From: an uncultured Caldimicrobium sp.
Lineage (GTDB): Bacteria > Desulfobacterota > Thermodesulfobacteria > Thermodesulfobacteriales > Thermodesulfobacteriaceae
DNA length: 7,454 bases
Direction: 5' to 3'
NCBI GenBank assembly: GCA_938091475.1
Contig: CALLJI010000073.1
Span: forward strand, 1-7,454
This document shows positions 1 through 5,484 of this stretch, one piece after another; within the stretch, counting starts at the first letter, position 1, and each line of letters opens with the position of its first letter. The position numbers and the translations under genes are program-made. The notes below the pieces were generated by a model. The model was not told the DNA's origin. It saw only the letters and a list, made by a program, of their open reading frames with translations, and searched no databases.

Positions 1-63
1 GGGGGTGGGAATGTTTCAAAAATTGGAGGCTTTTTCAAGGTGTTATTCTTAATCGAAAAAATT

Positions 64-361
64 TGTAGGGGAAGGCCTTGCGGTTGCCCCTATTGGGCAC
101 GGCAGTACCGAGCCCCTACACATTTGTGGGCGGTTCGTGAACCGCCCCTACATCAAAAATCTTTTGGGCACGACTTGTCGTGCCCCTACATCTTTGAATT
201 TTCTTGAATTTTAGAGAAAACTGTAGGGGCTCGTCTTGCTGTGCCCAAAGAATTTAAAACAAATGTAGGGGCAAATCACGATTTGCCCTAAAAATTGGGC
301 GATTCGAGAATCGCCCCTACCGATTTTAAACCCTTTTGGGCACGGCACACCGGCCCCTACA
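64..361. repeat. REP-like palindrome array 1 (about eight units)
   Basis: This is a run of short imperfect palindromes separated by AT-rich spacers. Units begin near 65, 95, 128, 166, 223, 265, 297 and 338, and a decayed ninth may start near 371. Each has a GGGC/GCCC outer stem. The best are perfect 20-nt palindromes with 9-nt arms, at 128-147, 166-185 and 297-316. Inner arms differ between units (CGGTTC, ACGAC, AAATC, CGATTC) but remain self-complementary. The GTAG tetranucleotide sits on one side only, either as GTAG before the stem (forward units at 65, 223, 265) or as CTAC after it (reverse units at 95, 128, 166, 297, 338). A one-sided GTAG foot on a hairpin is characteristic of REP elements recognised by RAYT transposases; applying that to this array is an inference. 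No gene is visible in 1-454 outside prfB. Frames that stay open across the array are by-products of the repeats. Confidence 0.85.
222..360. repeat. Ordered four-unit block, copy 1 (copy 2 at 3758-3893)
   Basis: Units at 223, 265, 297 and 338 match, in the same order and orientation, the units at 3759, 3797, 3830 and 3869. Spacers align as well: AAAGAATTTAAAAC follows unit one here and GAAAAATTAAAAAA there, AAAAATTGGGC precedes unit three here and AAAAATTTGGGC there, and an AAACCC tract precedes unit four in both. The first unit of each copy has the same broken inner stem (CTCGTCTTGCT), so the copies most likely share ancestry and did not arise by independent insertion. Both copies lie in direct orientation on either side of prfB-carA-ribF. 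Confidence 0.75.
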
Positions 362-404
362 TATTTAATTGGGCAATTTAATAACCACAGTAAGGAAAAA
401 GAGC

Positions 405-432
405 TTTAAATCTTTTCAATTTGTATTATATT
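405..432 (+). promoter_or_regulatory. Candidate sigma-70-type promoter for prfB-carA-ribF
   Basis: A TTTAAA box at 405-410 and a TATATT box at 427-432 are separated by 16 nt, placing a transcript start around 438-440, shortly before the prfB SD at 445-450. An overlapping TATTAT at 424-429 is an alternative -10. The -35 match is poor and the region is AT-rich, so chance matches are likely. Its position between the repeat array and the first gene of the operon is the main support. Confidence 0.35.
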
Positions 433-454
433 TAGCAAGGGGTTAGAGGAAGAT

Positions 455-1649
455 ATGAAGGGCCAGATGCAGAGAGATAAAAATAAGGTTAAAAGTGAAA
501 TTTTGCTTCTCTATAAAAATGTAGATTTAGAAAAAATTCTAAAAAGTTATGAAGAGAGACTTTCTGATTTAAGGAGGTGTCTTTGACCCTGAAAAGATAA
601 AGGGGGAGCTTTCAATCATTGAGGAAAAGATCCAAAAAATTGAAGCTTGGAATTCTCCTGAGTTAAAACACCTTTTAAAATTAAGAGCACAACATTTAGA
701 GAGACTAAAAATACATAGTACCCTTGAAAAATTTTTCAATGATCTCTTAGATTGGTATCAACTTTACAAAGAAGAAGGAAGTTCTGATTTATTAGAAGCA
801 CTTCTTGAGGATTTACAGTCCTTTGAGAAACTCTATTTGGAAGAGGAGGCTAAGATTCTTCTTTCTGAAGAATATGATAACTCCCCTGCTATTTTAAGCA
901 TCCATGCAGGAACAGGTGGCACAGATGCGCAGGATTTTGCAGAAATGCTTCTTAGAATGTATACCAGATGGGCTGAGAAAAAAGGCTTTAGTGTAAAATT
1001 GGTAGATTATCTACCAGGAGAGGAAGCAGGCATAAAGAATGCAGTTCTACATATTGAAGGCGAGTGGGCCTATGGTCTTTTAAAGGGCGAAAAGGGGGTA
1101 CACAGACTCATTAGAATTTCTCCCTTTGATGCTAATGCCAGGAGACATACCTCTTTTGCCTCTGTAACTGTCATTCCAGAAATTGAAGAAGAAGTAGAGG
1201 TAGAAATCCGCCCAGAAGATTTAAAAATTGAAACTATGAGAGCAAGTGGACACGGTGGCCAACATGTTAATAAAACTGAAAGTGCCGTACGCATAACTCA
1301 TCTTCCAAGTGGTATTGTGGTTACCTGTCAAAATGAAAGAAGTCAACACCTAAATAAAGCTTTAGCTCTTAAAATTTTGAAGTCAAGGCTCTATCAATTG
1401 GAAAAGCAAAAACTGGAAGAAAAAAAAGAAGCTCTTATTGGCACCAAAAAAGAAATTAGTTGGGGAAACCAAATTAGAAGTTACATTCTTCATCCTTACA
1501 AGGTCATAAAGGATCATCGCACCCAGTCAGAATGCTATAAAGTAGAAGAGTTTTTAGACGGAGAAATGGATATTTTTATTAGAGACTATCTCCTCTGGTA
1601 CTCAAAAAATAAAAATAAGGAGCAACTTAATGAAGAAAGAAAAAATTAA
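455..1649 (+). CDS. prfB: Peptide chain release factor 2 (programmed +1 frameshift)
   Basis: RF2 acts in the ribosomal A site, reads UGA and UAA, and triggers hydrolysis of peptidyl-tRNA. The gene has two frames: ATG 455 to the in-frame TGA at 584-586, then the +1 frame from GAC 585 to the stop at 1647-1649. The joined product is about 397 residues. In that numbering the RF2 codon-recognition tripeptide SPF is at 222-224 and the catalytic GGQ is at 267-269, within a GHGGQHVNKTESAVRITH context. The SPF and not PxT identifies RF2 rather than RF1. The start is ATG 455 because AGAGGA (445-450) precedes it. The product has about 17 extra N-terminal residues relative to E. coli RF2, so a later start is possible, although no ATG lies between codon 5 and the shift site. 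The end overlaps carA by 20 nt. RF2 level should be self-regulated through the frameshift. Annotating only the downstream open frame (837-1649) would lose the N-terminal domain. Confidence 0.96.
572..587 (+). promoter_or_regulatory. prfB programmed +1 ribosomal frameshift site
   Basis: An internal SD-like AGGAGG (572-577) is followed after exactly 3 nt (TGT) by CTT TGA C (581-587). This is the canonical arrangement in bacterial prfB: a slippery Leu CTT codon, an in-frame UGA stop, then C. The peptidyl-tRNA slips one base forward to UUU and translation resumes at GAC (585). Low RF2 makes the UGA pause longer and favours shifting, which gives negative autoregulation. The protein before the site ends ...SDLRRCL and continues DPEKIKGEL after it. 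Confidence 0.96.
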
Positions 1650-2772
1650 AGCCTTAGTTATGTTAGAGGATGGCACCCATTTTTGGGGCTTCTCCTTTAC
1701 CATTAGAGGTGAAACCTTTGGTGAGATAGTCTTTAATACGGGAATAACTGGATATCAGGAGATTTTAACGGATCCCTCTTATTATGGGCAAATTGTTACT
1801 ATGACCTATCCTCTCATTGGTAACTATGGTATTAATTCTGAGGATATGGAAAGCAAAAAAATACAAGTAGCTGGATTTATAGTGAGAGAGTATCAGCCTT
1901 TTTATAGCAACTACAGGGCAGAAGCCTCTTTGGGGGATTGGCTTACAAAAAATAATATTCTTGCAGTTGAAGGAGTAGACACCCGTGCCCTTACTCGATA
2001 TCTCAGAAACTTTGGTGCAATGAAAGGGGGGATTACCACAGAAACTTTGAATCCCAAAGAATTTTTAGAGAAAATCAAGCACAGCCCTGATTATGTGGGA
2101 AGAGATCTTGTGCAATTTGTAACCACTGATAAACCCTATTATTATGATAGAGAGGGCTTTGATTTCTCTGTAAACACCTTTAAAGGAAAAGGGCATTACA
2201 AAATTGCTGTTTTAGATTGTGGACTAAAATATAATCAGTTAAGACTTTTGGCAGAGAGAGGAGCAGAATGTTTGGTTTTTCCAGCTTTTACATCTGCTTT
2301 TGATATCTTGTCTCACAATCCCGATGGGATATTTCTCTCGAATGGGCCTGGAGACCCAGCACCTCTGCATTATATAGTCAATACAGTTAGAGAACTCTTA
2401 GGGAAAAAACCTATCTTTGGAATATGCCTTGGCCATCAAATTTTAGGACAAGCCCTGGGTGCTTCTACTTACAAACTAAAATTTGGCCATCGAGGGATAA
2501 ATCATCCAGTCTTAAATTTGTTTAACAAAAAAGTGGAGATAACCTCCCAAAATCACGGTTTTTGTGTTAAGAAAGAAGAACTTCCTAAAGACACCCTTAT
2601 TACCCATATAAACTTAAATGACAATACCTTAGAAGGAATTTATCACCCAGACCTGAAAGCCTTTTCAGTGCAATATCACCCTGAGAATGCCCCTGGTCCC
2701 CACGACTCTCTTTATCTCTTTGATACCTTTATACGCTTAATTGAAGGCAAGGATGAGGCTCTTTACTCTTAA
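1630..2772 (+). CDS. carA: Carbamoyl-phosphate synthase small (glutaminase) subunit
   Basis: CarA hydrolyses glutamine and channels ammonia to CarB, which makes carbamoyl phosphate for pyrimidine and arginine synthesis. The protein has 380 residues, the usual family length. The N-terminal CPSase small-chain domain (about 7-140) carries NTGITGYQEILTDPSY. The C-terminal class I glutamine amidotransferase domain (about 190-372) carries LSNGPGDP near 237-243, the nucleophile elbow GICLGHQ with Cys266, and the catalytic His350 and Glu352 in QYHPENAPGPHDS. ATG 1630 is preceded by AAGGAG (1617-1622) with 7-nt spacing. The gene overlaps the prfB end by 20 nt and overlaps ribF by 20 nt, suggesting coupled translation. 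The large subunit carB is not in the window, so the pair is split or lies elsewhere. No PyrR-type attenuator or other leader is visible. Confidence 0.97.
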   Translation: MKKEKIKALVMLEDGTHFWGFSFTIRGETFGEIVFNTGITGYQEILTDPSYYGQIVTMTYPLIGNYGINSEDMESKKIQVAGFIVREYQPFYSNYRAEASLGDWLTKNNILAVEGVDTRALTRYLRNFGAMKGGITTETLNPKEFLEKIKHSPDYVGRDLVQFVTTDKPYYYDREGFDFSVNTFKGKGHYKIAVLDCGLKYNQLRLLAERGAECLVFPAFTSAFDILSHNPDGIFLSNGPGDPAPLHYIVNTVRELLGKKPIFGICLGHQILGQALGASTYKLKFGHRGINHPVLNLFNKKVEITSQNHGFCVKKEELPKDTLITHINLNDNTLEGIYHPDLKAFSVQYHPENAPGPHDSLYLFDTFIRLIEGKDEALYS

Positions 2773-3682
2773 GGACCTTCCTCTTTCCATTGAGACAGCC
2801 CTTACTGTTGGAGCCTTTGACGGGATTCACTTGGGGCACAAAGCCCTTATTCAAGAAACCCTTAAAACTGCTCAAACTTTAAAAATTGAGTCTGCTTTAC
2901 TAACCTTTGATCCCCATCCAAGGAAGGTGCTTCAACCTCAGCTAAAGCTTAAACTTCTTACTACCTTAGAAGAAAAAATAAAACTTATTGAAAAGGAGGG
3001 GATTTCTAATCTCATTATTTTGCCTTTCACTAAGTCTATAGCGGAACTTTCTCCAGAGCTATTTGTTGAGAAATATCTTGTAGATATGTTGAAAGTAAAG
3101 ACTATTATAGTAGGCTTTAATTTTTATTTTGGGAGAGGTCGCACAGGTAATACTGAACTTTTAAAGAGACTTGGAGAAAAATATCACTTTTCAGTTAATA
3201 TTTTGCCACCAGTAAAAATAGGGAATAGAACCGTTTCCAGTACCTTGATTAGGGAGTTGCTTTTAAAGGGTGAAGTGGAAGAGGCAAACTCTCTTTTGGG
3301 TAGACCATATTCCCTTTCTGGAAAGGTTATTCCTGGAAAGGGAAGAGGAAAAATTCTCGGATTTCCTACAGCAAATCTTTTTGTGACCGAAGATAAGCTC
3401 TTACCTGCTCAAGGAGTCTATGCGGTTTGGGCTTATCTTGAAGGACAAAAATATCAAGGAGCCCTAAACATTGGAACAAACCCAACCTTTGGAGAAAAAT
3501 CCATCTCTATTGAGGTACATTTATTAGACTATAATCATAATCATCCCCTTTATGGAAAAATCTTAGAAATTCACTTTGTTAAAAGAATTAGAGCAGAAAA
3601 AAAGTTTGATAATGTAGAGAAATTAAAAGAACAAATTCAGAAGGATTGCAAACAAATCCAAGAAATTTTATGTCATTTATAA
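2753..3682 (+). CDS. ribF: Bifunctional riboflavin kinase/FAD synthetase
   Basis: RibF phosphorylates riboflavin to FMN and adenylates FMN to FAD in the cytoplasm. With ATG 2753 the protein has 309 residues, close to E. coli RibF. The N-terminal nucleotidylyltransferase domain has the signature GAFDGIHLGH at about 20-29, FDPHPRKVL near 52-60, and SSTLIR at about 162-167. The C-terminal riboflavin kinase domain has GKILGFPTAN (about 199-208), NIGTNPTFG (about 239-247) and EVHLLD (Glu about 254). TTG 2741 would add four residues, but ATG 2753 is preferred because AAGG at 2744-2747 lies 5 nt upstream. It overlaps carA by 20 nt and is the last gene of the operon. No FMN riboswitch is visible; the gene starts inside carA, so any control would come from the prfB promoter. 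Confidence 0.96.
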   Translation: MRLFTLKDLPLSIETALTVGAFDGIHLGHKALIQETLKTAQTLKIESALLTFDPHPRKVLQPQLKLKLLTTLEEKIKLIEKEGISNLIILPFTKSIAELSPELFVEKYLVDMLKVKTIIVGFNFYFGRGRTGNTELLKRLGEKYHFSVNILPPVKIGNRTVSSTLIRELLLKGEVEEANSLLGRPYSLSGKVIPGKGRGKILGFPTANLFVTEDKLLPAQGVYAVWAYLEGQKYQGALNIGTNPTFGEKSISIEVHLLDYNHNHPLYGKILEIHFVKRIRAEKKFDNVEKLKEQIQKDCKQIQEILCHL

Positions 3683-3906
3683 GGTCTTGGCACACTTTTT
3701 CACTATTTTGAATTGCCACATTCTTCTTTCTATGGCTTCAACTATTTAATGGTATTTTGTAGGGGCTCGTCTTGCTATGCCCGAAAAATTAAAAAAGTAG
3801 GGTCAAATCACGATTTGCCCCAAAAATTTGGGCGATTCGTGAATCGCCCCTACAGATGAAACCCATATGGGCACGGCGGTGCCGTGCCCCTACGAAAAAA
3901 CCTCTT

Positions 3907-3936
3907 GGGCACGACATGTCGTGCCCCTACTTTTTT
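3907..3936 (+). terminator. Possible terminator hairpin downstream of ribF
   Basis: A perfect 20-nt palindrome (3907-3926, arms GGGCACGAC/GTCGTGCCC) is followed by CTAC and then six T (3931-3936). The stem is strong, but the T run starts 4 nt after it, which is less favourable than in a standard intrinsic terminator. No better terminator is seen after the ribF stop at 3682. The hairpin is also a REP-like unit, so termination would be a secondary role. Confidence 0.35.
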
Positions 3937-3946
3937 ATATTTTTGG

Positions 3947-3979
3947 AAAAAACTAGTAGGGGCTCAGCATGCTGAGCCC
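3947..3979 (-). terminator. Possible terminator hairpin for the minus-strand HTH gene
   Basis: Read on the minus strand, the perfect palindrome at 3960-3979 (GGGCTCAGC arms) is followed by CTACTAG and then a six-T run (3952-3947). It faces transcripts leaving the HTH gene, about 180 nt past its stop. The T run is displaced by 7 nt, so efficiency is doubtful. It is paired with the plus-strand candidate at 3907. Confidence 0.25.
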
Positions 3980-4156
3980 AAAAAATTTAAAACTGTATCC
4001 GCAACCTTTGCGGTTGCCTAATTTAGGGCAAGGCATGCCTTGCCCCTTCAAACAGAACCATTTGTGTAGAGTATACTGCACCATTTATATGACATTTTGT
4101 AATAGTAATTTATTGTGACTTTTTGAAAAGTAATCGCAAATATAAGAAATTTTATC

Positions 4157-4390
4157 CTATACCTTCTTTTGTTTTTTCAATTCTTCTACAAAGGCCTCAT
4201 AAACATTAATCTTTTTACCAATCTTCTTAGGAATTTCTATACCTCTTTTCCTTAACTCATTTACTATTTTATTTACTTGAAATTTACTGATACCCAATTT
4301 TTCACCAATTTGAGATGCACTCATATGAGCATAATTTTCATAAACAAACCTTACATCATCTAAGGTAACTGGTCTATTTCTCTTTCTCAT
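4157..4390 (-). CDS. Small helix-turn-helix DNA-binding protein
   Basis: This is a 77-residue basic protein of no family I can name. Residues 23-50 (MSASQIGEKLGISKF... to RKRG) fit a helix-turn-helix: helix 2 at about 25-32, the turn GIS at 33-35, and a recognition helix at about 36-48. A further predicted helix lies at 11-20, and a Lys-rich tail contains PKKIGKK and a final helix. There is no ligand-binding or catalytic domain, so it is a stand-alone DNA binder, perhaps a repressor or nucleoid-type protein. ATG 4390 has a very good SD (AAGGAGG, 8 nt upstream on the minus strand), and a promoter-like element lies at 4424-4451. It is apparently monocistronic, downstream of surE on the same strand and convergent with ribF across repeat array 2. 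Its target cannot be read from the sequence. Confidence 0.82.
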   Translation of the reverse strand: MRKRNRPVTLDDVRFVYENYAHMSASQIGEKLGISKFQVNKIVNELRKRGIEIPKKIGKKINVYEAFVEELKKQKKV

Positions 4391-4423
4391 AGTTAATCCC
4401 TCCTTATAGTTTTCTGTTTTAAA

Positions 4424-4451
4424 AATATATTACATTTTTTTAAAAAGTAAA
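4424..4451 (-). promoter_or_regulatory. Candidate promoter of the small HTH gene
   Basis: On the minus strand TTTACT (4451-4446) and TATATT (4429-4424) are separated by 16 nt, with the expected transcript start about 25-30 nt before the ATG and just ahead of the AAGGAGG SD. The element lies in the 172-nt gap after the surE stop, which is far longer than the 1-21-nt gaps inside the upstream operon and supports a separate transcription unit. The rest of this gap (4452-4562) shows no RNA gene or strong hairpin. Confidence 0.45.
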
Positions 4452-4562
4452 TAGATCTGACTTGACTTTAAGTTCTCTGACATAATTAACCTTAACAGTA
4501 GCATATCTGTCTAAAAGATAAACAATATTTCCTCTATCTTGTAAAATTAGATTAGAGTAACT

Positions 4563-5318
4563 TTAAAGATCAATATTTAAGGATTTAGGTAGTGTTTTAA
4601 AGGCTGAATATAAGGTTAGGTCAAAATGTAAGGGGGTTATAGTTATATAACCCTTTTTTAAGGCAATCACATCTGTGTCTTCATCTTCCTCAGTGTGTTC
4701 TTCTGCTCCTTGCCAGTAATAAATTTTACCATGTAGATCCAATCTTTTTTCAAAGATTTCTCTTAATTTTGCGGTAGATTGCCTGACTATTTTTATACCT
4801 TTTATTTGGTGGGGGTTTAGATGAGGAATGTTAATATTTAAACAAAAGGGCTCCTCAAGAGGAAGCCCCTTTAAGTTTTGCGCAAACTTTGAGACAAAGT
4901 AAGCTGCAAAGCAATAATCAATCTGCTCAAAGGCATCTATAGATACAGCTATACCATTATATCCAAGAATTTTTGCCTCCGTTGCTGCTGAAACTGTACC
5001 TGAATATAGCACATTTATCCCCACATTTGGACCTCTATTAATACCAGAAATAACTAAGTCTACAGGACCAATCAGTTCATACAGGGCTAACTTTACACAA
5101 TCAGCAGGTGTGCCAGATACAGCATATCCCCAAAAATGTTTCCCCCTTCTGACCTCTCTAACCCTCAGGGGATAGTGAATAGTTATAGCATGTCCAACGG
5201 CGCTTCTTTCTACTTCCGGGGCTACTATGTAAACTTCATGCTCTTCCCTTAGCGCAAAATATAAACCACAAAGGCCATCAGCATAAATTCCATCATCATT
5301 TGTAATCAAAATTTTCAT
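4563..5318 (-). CDS. surE: 5'/3'-nucleotidase SurE
   Basis: SurE is a metal-dependent nucleoside monophosphate phosphatase, also reported to act on short polyphosphate in some bacteria, linked to stationary-phase survival and nucleotide clean-up. The protein has 251 residues, the usual length. The N-terminal ILITNDDGIYADG carries the metal ligands Asp8 and Asp9. Ser39 lies in APEVERSAVGH, and Asn94 in SGINRGPNVG, followed by LYSGTVSAATEA. The C-terminal TPLHFDLT is also typical. ATG 5318 has AAGGAG about 8 nt upstream. It starts 1 nt after the stop of the four-cysteine gene, so its translation is probably coupled. It is the last gene of the minus-strand operon. Catalytic residues are all present, and I see no oddity in the coding part. 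Confidence 0.96.
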   Translation of the reverse strand: MKILITNDDGIYADGLCGLYFALREEHEVYIVAPEVERSAVGHAITIHYPLRVREVRRGKHFWGYAVSGTPADCVKLALYELIGPVDLVISGINRGPNVGINVLYSGTVSAATEAKILGYNGIAVSIDAFEQIDYCFAAYFVSKFAQNLKGLPLEEPFCLNINIPHLNPHQIKGIKIVRQSTAKLREIFEKRLDLHGKIYYWQGAEEHTEEDEDTDVIALKKGYITITPLHFDLTLYSAFKTLPKSLNIDL

Positions 5319-5319
5319 T

Positions 5320-5481
5320 TTAAAACTCCTTAAACTTTGCCTTAATATAAAGCAAACAATGTTTTCTATACTGACAATAATCTTTCAAATGCATACAGCC
5401 CTTAATCACTGGAACCCATTCCTGATATTTTTCACAATAGAGCCTTTCTTCTCTTTCCTCTTTTTTCTCCTGTTCCTTCAT
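5320..5481 (-). CDS. Small four-cysteine protein between argJ and surE
   Basis: A complete 53-residue frame runs from ATG 5481 to TAA 5320. The N-terminus is a charged helix (MKEQEKKEEREERL), followed by Cys16, Cys29, Cys36 and Cys42 (spacing C-x12-C-x6-C-x5-C) with His31 and His41 close by, and it ends in a Lys-rich tail (YIKAKFKEF). The cysteine spacing could hold a zinc ion or an iron-sulfur cluster; that is inference, and I recognise no family. Evidence that it is real: an AGGAG SD 7 nt before the ATG, a start 3 nt after the argJ stop, a stop 1 nt before the surE ATG, and no other use of this interval in an otherwise gap-free operon. There is no signal peptide, so it is probably cytoplasmic. 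It could partner SurE or ArgJ, but nothing in the sequence decides this. Confidence 0.8.
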   Translation of the reverse strand: MKEQEKKEEREERLYCEKYQEWVPVIKGCMHLKDYCQYRKHCLLYIKAKFKEF

Positions 5482-5484
5482 TTT

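Larger units (their letters stand above)
3758..4050. repeat. REP-like palindrome array 2 (eight units)
   Basis: Units start near 3759, 3797, 3830, 3869, 3907, 3956, 3994 and 4026. Perfect palindromes lie at 3830-3849, 3869-3889, 3907-3926, 3960-3979 and 4026-4045, all with GGGC/GCCC ends and inner arms CGATTC, ACGGC, ACGAC, TCAGC and AAGGC. The GTAG foot precedes the forward units (3759, 3797, 3956), and CTAC follows the reverse units (3830, 3869, 3907; mutated to CTTC after 4045). The unit at 3994 has lost its outer stem. The array fills most of the convergent gap between ribF and the small HTH gene, which is a typical REP/BIME location. The flanks 3683-3757 and 4051-4156 contain no gene I can support. 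Confidence 0.85.

Noticed and set aside
1..63. Edge of an upstream gene
   Set aside because: Plus frames are open for short stretches, and a minus-strand TTG frame (LKKPPIFETFPP) runs off the edge, but no SD, motif or family similarity supports any of them.
1..213. Long open plus-strand frame through array 1
   Set aside because: Its translation is Cys-, Arg- and Pro-rich wherever it crosses the repeats, as expected from repeat DNA read through. There is no start with an SD.
64..361. CRISPR array
   Set aside because: Repeats are not identical, spacers are short, AT-rich and similar to one another, and units occur in both orientations. The structure is a palindrome array, not repeat-spacer.
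361..454. Riboswitch or leader RNA upstream of prfB
   Set aside because: The stretch is short and AT-rich with no stable stem. The carA and ribF starts lie inside coding sequence, leaving no room for a leader.
1070..1294. Minus-strand 74-codon frame inside prfB
   Set aside because: It is antisense to the conserved SPF-GGQ region of RF2, has no SD and has low-complexity Ser/Leu composition. It is a shadow.
3667..3711. Minus-strand mini-frame (MWQFKIVKKCAKTL) after ribF
   Set aside because: It has 14 codons and overlaps the ribF end. The purine-rich AGAAAGAAG before it is a weak SD at best. Judged chance.
4049..4156. Short minus-strand frame downstream of the HTH gene (MSYKWCSILYTNGSV)
   Set aside because: It has only 15 codons from ATG, no SD, and stops at the edge of the array. 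It could be a relic but nothing supports it.
4501..4545. Intrinsic terminator after surE
   Set aside because: AAGATA/TATCTT can pair on the minus strand, but the stem is 6 AT-rich pairs with a 14-nt loop. Too weak to annotate.
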